Both the position numbers and the translations under genes were made by a program. From JACRCE01 sp038043305 (GTDB lineage Bacteria; Desulfobacterota; GWC2-55-46), in contig JBBTCG010000094.1 of NCBI GenBank assembly GCA_038043305.1, forward strand, positions 1-26,528: 26,528 bases of DNA. The letters are read 5' to 3'. The stretch's first letter is position 1; each line of letters opens with the position of its first letter. The notes under the pieces were generated by a model. The model did not search any database. It was not told the origin of the DNA and saw only the letters and a program-made list of their open reading frames with translations. Positions 7,587 through 16,482 of the stretch are shown in pieces.

Positions 7587-9782
7587 CAGCGCGCCAACCA
7601 GTGATCCGATAAAAAAACCTATTGCAAGCATGGCAAGGCTCCAGAGGAGAAGCTTGAGTATTTGTTTGTTTTCTTGTTTGGGGAGCATGGTCTCGACTCT
7701 TTCCACCGGCGGTTTTGGCGCCATGTCCCTGGGCCTTGTTCGCTTTATCGGCCGGGGCTGAGGCTCTTTATGCTCCTCCGGCAACGGTTTTTTTATCTCT
7801 TCCTTGGGATACAGATCAATGACGGTCGTGTAATCGGCGCGCGCGGCAACGTCGCAAAGAAGGCCGGCCATAACCGCGTTTACCATTGCCGGCAGACCAA
7901 CGCTTTCCCTGAACACATGTTCGAGCGCCCTGTCCGTAAGCGTAAAGCCCGGACTGCTACTGTAACATGCCTCAAGCCTTTTCATTATATAAACTTCAGT
8001 CTCCTCGAATGTCATGGGGTCAATGGCAATGCGCGTTGCAATGGAGGCCCTCACCTCCCTGAACCAGTCCTTGTTCAACGTCTCCTCAAAGGACGCCTCG
8101 GCAAGAAGAAGGATGTGAAGTCCCTGAAGGCGCATTATCTCCTGTAATAGACCAACGGCCTCGGCGGTGAGCACGTGCGCCTTGTCTATTATGATAAGCG
8201 TGCCCGCGTTATTCATGCGATTTCTTGATACGATCATGCCGATATGAAGAAGTTGATCCTTGACAGAGGTGGATAGGACCGGCTCTCCGGCCTCCTTGTT
8301 CAGGGTTTTCAGGAAGCCAAGGTCCGTCTGCGCCGGGTCCAACACGAAAACGCTCAAAATCTTTTCGTCTCCGAGGCGGCTCAAGAGTTCAAGCGCAAGG
8401 GTCGTCTTTCCGATTCCGTCGGCCCCGGTAACGAGACAATGTCCCACGCCTCCTTTTACGGTTTTTATCAGAGTTTCAACTATTCTTGTCTGACTTGATA
8501 AAGACGAAAAAAATCTTTTATCAGGAACTTTTGAAAACGGGTCGGCCTTAAAGCCAAAGACGTTCATGTACGTCACGCCGCCGCCCGGAAAACTTTTTTT
8601 AATCTCAAGCCGCTTTATCTCGGAGAGGATGCCGCTTTGCCAGCGGTTTTTATTCAGCGCCTCGGAAAGTTCTTGAAGGGCCGTTTCGTCGTCCCCTGTT
8701 GAAAGGCTTATGAGGCCCAAAAACCGCCATGCAACGGCAAGCTCCTTGTTGAGCTTCAGGCCGACGCGTATGACCTCCCGGCACTCCTCGGCTTTATCCG
8801 GGTTTCCATTGAACATGGCCCAGCCCAGGTACGCCTGATACTCGGCCTCGTTCGGATTGAGTCCTGTAATGGTCTTTAGCGAGGATACCGCATCCGGCCA
8901 AGCGCCCCTGTTCAGCGCGGATTTGGCCTTCATGAACAAAAGCTCCGCGTTAAACCGCTCATCCGCGCTTGTTTGATAGTGACTTCGCGAGACAACGTGA
9001 TGTTCAGCCGGATGTTCTTCGTTATGTTCCTTTGCCCTTGCCGGAGCGTCGGCAACCACGGTATCGGTGATTATGAAGCTCAACGCAAGGGCAAGGGACC
9101 GTTGATGCAGGAGGTCGGACTCATCTATTGCCTCTTTAAGGGTTTTCTTGCCCTTGTGGTCGAACGAAGCGAGAAACCGGCTCTCCTGCAGATTGAGGCC
9201 GAACTGAGCCGCGCTGTAACGCGCCTTTCCCCCTGAGACGGCATCAGCGGCGGCAACGGGCGTATCCATATACTCTTTCAGTTCTTCGGTGATCCGGCCC
9301 AAGGGATAAAATCCGTGGCTTATCCCCTCAACTATCAACTCGGCCGGCTCAAACCCCGGCCCATCGAGTCCGGCGGGCAAAGAGTGCGCGCGCCTGTAGC
9401 GGTATTCGCCGTCCTCCCAGCCGAAGACCTTCCATATCCGCCTCTTCGTCTGAAGGGATAAAAACTCATCCAGACCGGCCTCGGTCAGAAGCCCCATCGA
9501 GATTAGCACCTCGCCGTGGCGTCTTTTTTCCTTTATGACCTTTTCAAGCGATCTTTCGTAGAGCTCCTGCGTTAAAACCCCCTCCTGCATCAGGAGCCTG
9601 CCCAGCACCTCGTTAAGCACGTTGGACGAGGAGCCGACCGGGCGGCCGTCCTTGAAATAAAAGTGCTTCTTTACCGCCTCGCGCGACACGTCAAGCACGC
9701 TGAAGGGATAGCCCTTGCGATGTATGACGTATAACAGCCTCGGCAGGCCAATGAGTTTTAGACTTCCCGGTTTTTTTTCCAA
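7581..9782 (-). CDS. PATAN/DUF4388-TPR-ExeA-like AAA ATPase fusion with C-terminal membrane anchor
   Basis: I do not recognise a named gene. Residues 1-170 resemble PATAN/DUF4388 domains (LGRLLMQEGVLTQELYERSL, then EVLISMGLLT and WEDGEYRYRR). Residues about 275-395 form TPR-like repeats (AYLGWAMFNGNPDKAEEC). From MNVFGFKADPF at 406 the protein resembles the ExeA/GspA AAA ATPase that works with secretins or pilus machines. Walker A is GADGIGKTT (453-461) and the motif before helix wiring is ATRIAIDPMTFEETEVYIMK. The Walker B stretch reads IIIDKAH (530-536), so the usual catalytic Glu is Lys534. A proline-rich linker leads to one membrane helix (about 709-728). The TTG start has only a weak Shine-Dalgarno and directly abuts a repeat. 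It could be a signalling ATPase or a regulator of polar machinery. Confidence 0.8.
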   Translation of the reverse strand: MEKKPGSLKLIGLPRLLYVIHRKGYPFSVLDVSREAVKKHFYFKDGRPVGSSSNVLNEVLGRLLMQEGVLTQELYERSLEKVIKEKRRHGEVLISMGLLTEAGLDEFLSLQTKRRIWKVFGWEDGEYRYRRAHSLPAGLDGPGFEPAELIVEGISHGFYPLGRITEELKEYMDTPVAAADAVSGGKARYSAAQFGLNLQESRFLASFDHKGKKTLKEAIDESDLLHQRSLALALSFIITDTVVADAPARAKEHNEEHPAEHHVVSRSHYQTSADERFNAELLFMKAKSALNRGAWPDAVSSLKTITGLNPNEAEYQAYLGWAMFNGNPDKAEECREVIRVGLKLNKELAVAWRFLGLISLSTGDDETALQELSEALNKNRWQSGILSEIKRLEIKKSFPGGGVTYMNVFGFKADPFSKVPDKRFFSSLSSQTRIVETLIKTVKGGVGHCLVTGADGIGKTTLALELLSRLGDEKILSVFVLDPAQTDLGFLKTLNKEAGEPVLSTSVKDQLLHIGMIVSRNRMNNAGTLIIIDKAHVLTAEAVGLLQEIMRLQGLHILLLAEASFEETLNKDWFREVRASIATRIAIDPMTFEETEVYIMKRLEACYSSSPGFTLTDRALEHVFRESVGLPAMVNAVMAGLLCDVAARADYTTVIDLYPKEEIKKPLPEEHKEPQPRPIKRTRPRDMAPKPPVERVETMLPKQENKQILKLLLWSLAMLAIGFFIGSLVGALR

Positions 9783-9969
9783 GGTGTGCTTGCCGCACGG
9801 GCAATATAAGTTTTTAGCAGCTCGTCAGTTTATTTACTATTAAAGTTCTTTGGTCTTACCGGTCTTTCAAGAAAGGGTGCGCTTGCCGCACGGGCAATAT
9901 TTATTTTTGTCTGCTCGTCAGTTAATGCCCTATTAAAGTTCTTATGTCTATCCTTTCTTTCAAGAAAGG
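9783..9969 (-). repeat. Tandem pair of about 90-bp intergenic elements with two hairpins
   Basis: Two copies (9783-9875 and 9876-9969) share GCTTGCCGCACGGGCAATAT, GCTCGTCAGTT, CTATTAAAGTTCTT and TTTCAAGAAAGG. A third copy is at 24961-25052. Read on the minus strand each starts with a perfect palindrome (CCTTTCTTGAAAGAAAGG in the glnE-proximal copy) and ends with the hairpin TTGCCCGTGCGGCAA. The pair fills the gap between glnE and the ATPase gene; the glnE TGA stop lies inside the first palindrome and the next gene's TTG follows the last hairpin directly. Confidence 0.85.
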
Positions 9970-12900
9970 TAAGCAAGGTAGAGCTTTCTTACCCTTACCG
10001 CGTATCCAAGATACCTTTCGATGAGCGCGTTGCCCGGGTTTATACCGGTAAAGCCAAGTCGTTTTGCAAGGGCCGAGACCTCTTCGGAATCTCTGATGAG
10101 TCGGCCTTCCGGCCTATCGAACTCGATGCGCTGGCTTTTTTCAAGCAGGCGAAAGAACTCATAAGCCTCTTTGAGGAAGACCGCGTCAGCCGCGTTTATA
10201 ATCCCTTGCTTCGCAAGCCTCTTGAGCGCCTTCATCGTATAAGGTGTCCTGAGGCCGGGATTGGCCCCGTGCTTCAACTGCATGGCCTGAACGAGAAACT
10301 CTATATCGTTGACCCCGCCCTTGCCCGTCTTGATATTATATACTGACGTCCCCTCTTTGGCAATTTCCGTCTCCATCCTTTGGCGTATGTGAAGCATCTG
10401 GGCCGCGTCATCGTTGGTAAACGGCCTTGCATACAGGACGAGGAAGAGTTCCTTGAGCGTTGCCTCGCCAGCGGCCTTGTCTCCGGCAACGCTTCTCGCC
10501 TTGAGGTATGCCTGACGCTCCCATACCGCCGTCTTTTCCCTGTGATAGGCAATAAGCGCGCTTGATGACGCCACGAGCGGCCCCGCGGAGCCGGATGGGC
10601 GAAGCCGCGCGTCCACGTTGAATACAAAGCCTTCTTTGGTCTTGAGGGTAAGGATGCTGATAATCCTCTGACTAAGTTTTACGAAGAATTCGTGAGCGGA
10701 AATAGGCGCGTCCCCGTTTGTCCGCTCCTCGCCGTCGCCCGTGTACACGAAGACTATGTCAAGGTCCGAGCCGTAGATAAGCTCTTTTCCGCCGAGTTTC
10801 CCAAGGCCGATTATTGCAAAACGCGCCTTTTCAGGGGTTCCGTGCCGCTCATTTAGCGCTGATAGGGCCATTGTGTAAGCGGCCTCAAGGCACTCCTGGG
10901 CCAGCATGGTTATCTGCATCGAAACCTGTCTTGGCGTAAGATTGCCTCTGAGGTCGTTCACGCCTATCCTGAAAAACTCCTGATTTTTAAGCCTTCTTAG
11001 TTCATCAAGTCTGCTTTCGTAATCCGCGCGCGTCGTGGCAACGTTCGTCAGCTCGTTAAGCCCTGTTCTTGTCCTGTACGGCATGGAGAGTTCTTTTGAA
11101 AGCAGCGAGTCAATGCCGTCAGGCCTGTCTATTAATACCCTTGACAGAAACGCGCTCATGCCGAATATCCTCATAAGTTCGTCAACGATCCCCGTGCTCG
11201 AGGCAAGGAGCGAGTACAGCACCGGACGCGGGCCCATGGCCGCTAAAAAAGATTCAAGGCGGATAAGCGCCCCGTCAGGGTCCGGGGCGCTAACGGCGCG
11301 GGCAAGAAATACAGGGGCAAGTTTTTGCAGATACAGCATGGAACGGCTGGACAGGCGGGTAAGTCCCGGCCCCTCCTTGAGGCGTTTGACGTTGGCAAGC
11401 GCGGCCTTGGCATCCTTAAAGCCCGCCCCGGAGAGCGTCTGTATTGCATCGTGGTCCGGCATGTCGGGCGAAAAGAGAGCCAGCAGATCATCAGATATGC
11501 CTCTCTGGTCCGGCGGCTTGTAGAACAAAGACCTGTATATGGCGTGCACGCCGGCGGTAGTAGTCCTGTATCTATCCCAAAAATATTGACCGGCCTTTTT
11601 ATCGGCCGTATCCTTAAAGCCCATCATCCTTGCAAGCCGGTAGAGCTCGTGCTCTTCCGCCGGAATCGAGTGCGTCTGGTTGCCCTCGATTATCTGTATC
11701 CTGTGCTCAAGCGTTCTGAGAAAGACGTAAGCCTCCTTGAGGACGTATGCGTCGTCCTTTTCAATAAACCCTTTTTCCGTCAAAGCGTTGATGGCCAAGA
11801 GCGTACTTTTTTCCCTGAGAGACGCATCCTTTCCCGCGTGTATGAGCTGCAAAGCTTGACAGAAGAACTCTATTTCCCTTATGCCGCCGACCCCGAGTTT
11901 TACGTCCACCTCGTCCGGCCTTTTTCTGAGGAGGCTCAAGTCAATCTTCTCCTTCATGGCCTTTATCTCCTCAATGGCCGTGAAGTCAAGATAGCGTCTG
12001 TACACGAACGGGCGTATCATCTCAAGAAATGCCGCTCCGACCTCTTTGTTGCCGGCCGCGCATCCGGCCTTGAGCATTGCGGCCCGCTCCCATGATTGCC
12101 CCCATGACTCGTAATATATCTCCGCGCTTCTCAGTGAATGGCTTGCGTCTCCGCTCCGGCCCTCTGGCCGCAGGTCAAGGTCAACCCTGAACACGAAGCC
12201 GTCTTCCGTTACGCCGGATATGAGCTTGGTAACGAGGTTTGCGAGCTTGACGAAAAACGTATGCAGGCTTGACCGGCTCTCCGGCCTGTTTTCTACGCCG
12301 CTGGTCTCACCCTTGTCGGAAGAGTAGATGTAGATGATGTCAATGTCGGAAGAGAAGTTAAGCTCTCCTGCGCCCAGTTTTCCGAGGCCAATGACGGCAA
12401 AGGCGGCCTTTGTCATGGAGCCGTCCTCCTTCGCGCAGATCGGCGTCCCATGTATCTTTTCAAGCTCCTTAAACCCGTATTCAACTGCGGCCTCAAGCGA
12501 GGCCGCGGCGATTGCGGAAAGCTCCGCTACAACCTCTTCAAGACAGGATAAACCGAGAAGGTCCGCTGAGCCGATGCGTAAAAATTCCCGTTGTTTGTAC
12601 CTTCTGAGCGTCTTCATTATGTCTGTCTGGCTCAATGCGTCCGCGCAAAGCAAGGAGAGCGCGGTAAGGTGCGCCTTCAAACCTTTTTTTTCGGTCAGGC
12701 CGTTTTCAAGGAACAAGGGTTTTATGAGGTCATGGTTATTAAACAGCATGTTCGCAAGAAAGTGCGAGGCGCCAAGGACGTGTATCAGGCCTTTGAGCGC
12801 GTGAGCGTTGTTAAGGGCCTCGGCAACGCCTCCTTCCTTGAGTTCGGCAACGAGCCGTTCAACGTTGTTTAAGGCCGCGTCAGGCGAGGGCGCCTCGATT

Positions 12901-13064
12901 GACCACGCAAGGACCGCGTCAACGGACGATTTTAACGGCGTTTCATTAAGCAGGGTTAGATTACGAAACGCCCCCGCGCCGTCAGCAAACCCAAGGGAGG
13001 AAAGTTTAAGGGCCGCCTCGTCCTTTGGTTTTTTCAGCAACTCTTCGATTACCGGCAGGGACAT
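9960..13064 (-). CDS. glnE: Bifunctional glutamine synthetase adenylyltransferase/deadenylyltransferase
   Basis: GlnE covalently modifies glutamine synthetase: it adds AMP to switch it down and removes it to switch it up, under PII control. The 1034-residue protein has the double nucleotidyltransferase layout. The N-terminal catalytic half has GLGKLGAGELNFSSDIDIIY (D240 and D242 of the DxD motif). The C-terminal half repeats it as GLGKLGGKELIYGSDLDIVF near residues 755-772. Each is followed by the expected RLRPSG/DLRPEGRSG segment and by helical regulatory domains (GVGGIREIEFF, KGGVNDIEFLVQ). Both active sites look intact. It lies on the same strand as gdhA two genes away and is divergent from clpB. 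Confidence 0.97.
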   Translation of the reverse strand: MSLPVIEELLKKPKDEAALKLSSLGFADGAGAFRNLTLLNETPLKSSVDAVLAWSIEAPSPDAALNNVERLVAELKEGGVAEALNNAHALKGLIHVLGASHFLANMLFNNHDLIKPLFLENGLTEKKGLKAHLTALSLLCADALSQTDIMKTLRRYKQREFLRIGSADLLGLSCLEEVVAELSAIAAASLEAAVEYGFKELEKIHGTPICAKEDGSMTKAAFAVIGLGKLGAGELNFSSDIDIIYIYSSDKGETSGVENRPESRSSLHTFFVKLANLVTKLISGVTEDGFVFRVDLDLRPEGRSGDASHSLRSAEIYYESWGQSWERAAMLKAGCAAGNKEVGAAFLEMIRPFVYRRYLDFTAIEEIKAMKEKIDLSLLRKRPDEVDVKLGVGGIREIEFFCQALQLIHAGKDASLREKSTLLAINALTEKGFIEKDDAYVLKEAYVFLRTLEHRIQIIEGNQTHSIPAEEHELYRLARMMGFKDTADKKAGQYFWDRYRTTTAGVHAIYRSLFYKPPDQRGISDDLLALFSPDMPDHDAIQTLSGAGFKDAKAALANVKRLKEGPGLTRLSSRSMLYLQKLAPVFLARAVSAPDPDGALIRLESFLAAMGPRPVLYSLLASSTGIVDELMRIFGMSAFLSRVLIDRPDGIDSLLSKELSMPYRTRTGLNELTNVATTRADYESRLDELRRLKNQEFFRIGVNDLRGNLTPRQVSMQITMLAQECLEAAYTMALSALNERHGTPEKARFAIIGLGKLGGKELIYGSDLDIVFVYTGDGEERTNGDAPISAHEFFVKLSQRIISILTLKTKEGFVFNVDARLRPSGSAGPLVASSSALIAYHREKTAVWERQAYLKARSVAGDKAAGEATLKELFLVLYARPFTNDDAAQMLHIRQRMETEIAKEGTSVYNIKTGKGGVNDIEFLVQAMQLKHGANPGLRTPYTMKALKRLAKQGIINAADAVFLKEAYEFFRLLEKSQRIEFDRPEGRLIRDSEEVSALAKRLGFTGINPGNALIERYLGYAVRVRKLYLAYLS

Positions 13065-13096
13065 TCGTTCAATTTATATTATCCGCTCCTAAAAGG

Positions 13097-13187
13097 CAAC
13101 CTCCCCCTGCCCCTCCTTGGTTTGGTAAGGAGGGGATTTCTTGAAATAAACTCTGCCCCTTTCCAAGGGGAGGTAGGGGTGGGGTAG
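13097..13187. repeat. Cruciform-forming intergenic repeat between glnE and clpB
   Basis: A 91-bp insert contains two hairpins: CCCCTCCTT/AAGGAGGGG with an 8-nt loop (13110-13135) and CCCCTT/AAGGGG (13156-13170). Its outer parts, CTCCCCCTGCCCCTCC and GGGGAGGTAGGGGTGGGG, can also pair. The composition is quite unlike the surrounding genes. It lies in the divergent glnE-clpB promoter region, upstream of the clpB promoter. It is a separate family from the CCGTGAACC repeats; I see only this copy here. Confidence 0.7.
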
Positions 13188-13210
13188 TTTTGTATCGTTC
13201 CCGTCCAGTC

Positions 13211-13239
13211 TTGACAAACGACTCATCTCGGACATAAAT
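13211..13239 (+). promoter_or_regulatory. Putative clpB promoter
   Basis: TTGACA (13211-13216) is followed after 17 nt by ATAAAT (13234-13239), 20 nt before the chosen clpB ATG. The -35 sequence context CTTGACAAAC is identical to that in front of hsp20 (15873-15882), suggesting a shared stress-related sigma factor or simply two strong housekeeping promoters. Confidence 0.5.
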
Positions 13240-13258
13240 TATGAACAGGAGAGCCATT

Positions 13259-15844
13259 ATGCGTTTGGACAAATTCACTATAAAGTCGCAGGAGGCGCTC
13301 GGAGAGGCCGAGCATCTCACAACAGGGGCAAATCAGCAGGAAATCCTGCCTGAGCACCTTCTGTTTGCGCTTATCTATCAATCCGAAGGCATTATTACCC
13401 CGCTCCTGCAAAGGATAGGCGCTAACATCGGCGTTATCAAGAGCCAGTTGAAGGAGGCGCTTGAAAAACCGCCCAAGGTCTACGGTTCCGGCGATGAGGC
13501 GTACATGTCCGGGCGCTTAAAGGCCGTGCTCGACTCGGCAGTGAAAGAGGCGGCCGGGATGAAGGATGAGTTTGTCTCTACCGAACACCTGCTCATTGCC
13601 ATTGCGTCCGGCACTGGTCAGGCCGCCTCCATACTCAAGGCAAACGGCGTTTCAAATGACGCGCTTTTAAGGGCGCTTGCCTCGGTGAGAGGTTCTTCAA
13701 GGGTGGTTGACCTCTCGCCCGAGGACAAGTACGAGGCGCTGACAAAGTACACGAGGGATCTGGTCGCGCTTGGCCGCGCCGGAAAGCTTGATCCGGTCAT
13801 AGGCAGGGACAATGAGATACGCCGCGTCATGCAGGTGCTGTCGAGACGAACCAAGAATAATCCCGTCCTTATCGGCGAGGCGGGCGTGGGAAAGACCGCC
13901 ATAGCCGAAGGGCTTGCCCAGAGGATAGTAAGCGGAGACGTGCCTGATACGCTTAAAGAAAGGCGGCTCCTTGCCCTTGACATCGGGGCGCTTATCGCGG
14001 GAACGAAGTACAGGGGCGAGTTCGAGGACAGGATAAAGGCGCTGATGCGCGAGGTAACCGAGGCCGGAGGCGAGGTCATTTTATTCATTGACGAGCTGCA
14101 TACCCTCGTTGGAGCCGGGGCCGCTCAGGGCGCGATGGACGCATCGAACATGTTAAAGCCCGCGCTTGCAAGGGGGGAGTTGAGGTGCGTTGGCGCGACC
14201 ACGCTCGATGAGTACAGAAAGCATATTGAAAAGGACGCGGCGCTTGAGCGCCGCTTTCAGCCGATCATGGTCGGTGAGCCGTCCGTTGAAGACACCATAG
14301 CCATATTGAGGGGGCTGAAGGAGCGCTATGAGGTGCACCACGGGGTGCGTATATCGGACCCCGCCATAGTTGCGGCGGCAACCCTTTCCAACAGGTATAT
14401 TGCCGATAGGTTTTTGCCTGACAAGGCCATTGACCTGATTGACGAGGCCGCCTCTTGCCTGAGGATTGAGATAGAAAGCATGCCCGTTGAGATTGATGAG
14501 AAGGAGCGGCGCATAATCCAGCTTGAGATTGAAAAACAGGCGCTTTCACCTGACAGGGAGACCGACGCATCGTCCATGGAGAGGCTTGCCCGGATTGAAA
14601 AGGAGGTGTCTCTCCTGAAGGAGTCCTCCGGCGTCCTAAAGCTCCGCTGGCAGCGTGAGAAGGAGTTGATAAGCCGCATCCGCGATACAAAGAAGGAGAT
14701 CGAGGAGACCAAGCTCGCCGCCATGAACGCGGAGCGCGCCTCGGACCTGGGAAAAGCGGCTGAACTCAAATACGGTACCCTCCCTGCGCTCCAAAGGCGT
14801 TTTGATGAGGGACGCAAAAAGTTGGACGAGCATCAGCCGGGCGCTCGGATGCTCAAGGAGGAGGTCGGGGCAGAGGACATAGCGACAATCGTTTCGCGCT
14901 GGACAGGGATTCCGGTCTCCCGCATGATGGAGGCTGAAAAAGAAAAGCTCCTTAGGATGGAGCAGGAGCTTGAAAAACGGGTAAAGGGACAAGGCGCCGC
15001 GCTATCAGCGGTGGCAAGGGCCGTAAGAAGGGCAAGGGCGGGTTTGCAGGACGTAAACCGTCCCATAGGCTCGTTTATCTTCCTTGGGCCTACCGGCGTT
15101 GGCAAGACCGAAACGGCAAGGGCCCTTGCGGCCTTTCTATTCGACGACGAGCGCGCCATGATACGCATTGACATGAGCGAGCTCATGGAAAAACACTCGG
15201 TTGCACGGCTCATAGGCGCTCCTCCGGGCTACGTCGGTTACGAGGAGGGCGGCTATCTTACCGAGGCGGTACGCAGGCGGCCATATTCAGTTATTCTCTT
15301 TGACGAGATTGAAAAGGCGCACCCAGAGGTCTTTAACCTGCTTTTACAGATACTTGACGACGGCAGATTGACCGACGGCCAGGGCCGCACCGTTGACTTC
15401 AAGAACACGGTAATCATAATGACCTCCAATACCGGCGGCTCCTTTATAACCGGGCTTGGCGAGGCCGATTATGAGGAGATGCGGGCCACCGTCATGGACG
15501 CGCTCAAAGCGGCCTTTAAGCCGGAGTTCCTCAACAGGATTGACGACATCGTAATCTATCATCCGCTTACAAAGGGTCAGATGACGGCAATCGTTGACAT
15601 ACAGGTTGAAAGGCTAAGAAAACAGTTGGCCGAAAAAAAGATAAACCTTACTCTGACCCCCGCAGCCTCCGGCTATCTTGCCGAGGCCGGATACGACCCG
15701 TCCTACGGGGCAAGGTCACTAAAAAGGCTCATCCAGAAGGAGTTGACGGACGAGATTGCAACGATGATCCTCGAAGGCAAATTGAAGGAGGGAAATGTTG
15801 TGACGGGCGACTACAGGGACGGACGTATGATGTTTACGGTTTGA
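13259..15844 (+). CDS. clpB: ATP-dependent disaggregase ClpB
   Basis: ClpB is the hexameric AAA+ chaperone that pulls polypeptides from aggregates with DnaK. I start at the ATG of MRLDKFTIKSQEALGEAEHL (861 aa) because the family begins there and AGGAG lies 8 nt upstream; the frame is open six codons further. Domains run N-terminal Clp repeat domain (about 1-145), AAA1 with Walker A GEAGVGKTAIAEGL and Walker B VILFIDELHTL, a long coiled-coil middle domain (about 400-530, ESMPVEIDEKERRIIQLEIE onward), AAA2 with GPTGVGKTETARAL and VILFDEIEKAHPEV, then the C-terminal domain. The middle domain marks it as ClpB rather than ClpA or ClpC. hsp20 follows, a functional pairing. Confidence 0.98.
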   Translation: MRLDKFTIKSQEALGEAEHLTTGANQQEILPEHLLFALIYQSEGIITPLLQRIGANIGVIKSQLKEALEKPPKVYGSGDEAYMSGRLKAVLDSAVKEAAGMKDEFVSTEHLLIAIASGTGQAASILKANGVSNDALLRALASVRGSSRVVDLSPEDKYEALTKYTRDLVALGRAGKLDPVIGRDNEIRRVMQVLSRRTKNNPVLIGEAGVGKTAIAEGLAQRIVSGDVPDTLKERRLLALDIGALIAGTKYRGEFEDRIKALMREVTEAGGEVILFIDELHTLVGAGAAQGAMDASNMLKPALARGELRCVGATTLDEYRKHIEKDAALERRFQPIMVGEPSVEDTIAILRGLKERYEVHHGVRISDPAIVAAATLSNRYIADRFLPDKAIDLIDEAASCLRIEIESMPVEIDEKERRIIQLEIEKQALSPDRETDASSMERLARIEKEVSLLKESSGVLKLRWQREKELISRIRDTKKEIEETKLAAMNAERASDLGKAAELKYGTLPALQRRFDEGRKKLDEHQPGARMLKEEVGAEDIATIVSRWTGIPVSRMMEAEKEKLLRMEQELEKRVKGQGAALSAVARAVRRARAGLQDVNRPIGSFIFLGPTGVGKTETARALAAFLFDDERAMIRIDMSELMEKHSVARLIGAPPGYVGYEEGGYLTEAVRRRPYSVILFDEIEKAHPEVFNLLLQILDDGRLTDGQGRTVDFKNTVIIMTSNTGGSFITGLGEADYEEMRATVMDALKAAFKPEFLNRIDDIVIYHPLTKGQMTAIVDIQVERLRKQLAEKKINLTLTPAASGYLAEAGYDPSYGARSLKRLIQKELTDEIATMILEGKLKEGNVVTGDYRDGRMMFTV

Positions 15845-15873
15845 CAGGACAGCCGGTTAGAGAAGGTAGGGGC

Positions 15874-15902
15874 TTGACAAACTCGTTAATATAAAATAGA
15901 TT
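15874..15902 (+). promoter_or_regulatory. Putative hsp20 promoter
   Basis: TTGACA (15874-15879), 17-nt AT-rich spacer, TAGATT (15897-15902), 67 nt before the hsp20 ATG. The ten bases CTTGACAAAC match the clpB promoter exactly. No classical E. coli sigma-32 -10 (CCCCAT) is present. Confidence 0.5.
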
Positions 15903-15969
15903 GAAATACAGCCTGTTAAGCGAGGTTCAGCTTTGCAAACCTGAACCCCGCATACCGTGGGGGGAAAGC

Positions 15970-16407
15970 ATGTCGCCGACTAAGTGGAATCCGTTTCTTG
16001 ATCTGTTGTTTTTGCAGGGACGAATGAGCCGGGCCTTTGACGCCTCGCTTTTGAAGTTCAGGGACGCCGGAGCCAACGCATGGTTTCCTCCGGTTGACAT
16101 CTACGAGACGCAGGACAGCATCGTGCTCAAGGCCGAGGTCCCGGGCATCGAGATAAGCGGCATAAACATCGACGTTGACGGCAACGTCCTTACCCTCAAG
16201 GGCGAGAGAAAGCCGTCGAGGAACCTGAGCGAGGAAAACTTCCACCGCATGGAGCGTTTTTACGGGCCGTTTGTCAGGGTCTTTAACCTGCCGAATATCG
16301 TTGACAAGAGCGGCATAAAGGCAAGTTTGAAGGACGGGGTATTGAAGATTACAGTACCCAAGTTGGTGAAACACGCGCATGAAACCGTGAAGGTGCGCGT
16401 ACAGTAG
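15970..16407 (+). CDS. Small heat shock protein, Hsp20/alpha-crystallin family
   Basis: It is an ATP-independent holdase that binds unfolding proteins and hands them to ClpB/DnaK. The best start is the ATG of MSPTKWNPFLDLL (145 aa) preceded by GGGGAAAG; the frame is open 23 codons upstream but without family similarity. The alpha-crystallin domain runs from PVDIYETQDSIVLKAEVPGI to SLKDGVLKITVPK, with the A-x-x-x-x-GVL signature near the end. The short C-terminal tail has VKVRV, a weak form of the I-x-I oligomerisation motif. It directly follows clpB and has its own putative promoter and a downstream terminator, so it can be expressed alone. Confidence 0.96.
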   Translation: MSPTKWNPFLDLLFLQGRMSRAFDASLLKFRDAGANAWFPPVDIYETQDSIVLKAEVPGIEISGINIDVDGNVLTLKGERKPSRNLSEENFHRMERFYGPFVRVFNLPNIVDKSGIKASLKDGVLKITVPKLVKHAHETVKVRVQ

Positions 16408-16421
16408 GCTTGACGCATTAG

Positions 16422-16456
16422 GCGGCGGCTTTTTTTACCGCCGCTTTTTTATTTTT
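16422..16456 (+). terminator. Intrinsic terminator after hsp20
   Basis: Perfect 7-bp stem GCGGCGG/CCGCCGC (16422-16428 and 16438-16444) with a 9-nt loop, followed by TTTTTTATTTTT. It separates hsp20 from the DUF1844 gene. Confidence 0.9.
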
Positions 16457-16482
16457 ACACACAGGATAGCTGAGGCAAAGAC

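Noticed and set aside
9783..9969. CRISPR-like pair of repeats
   Set aside because: Only two units of about 90 bp, diverged, with no spacers and no cas genes; better explained as a tandem intergenic element.
11325..12095. 256-codon open frame antisense to glnE
   Set aside because: Mirror frame of a well-conserved gene; its translation resembles no known domain.
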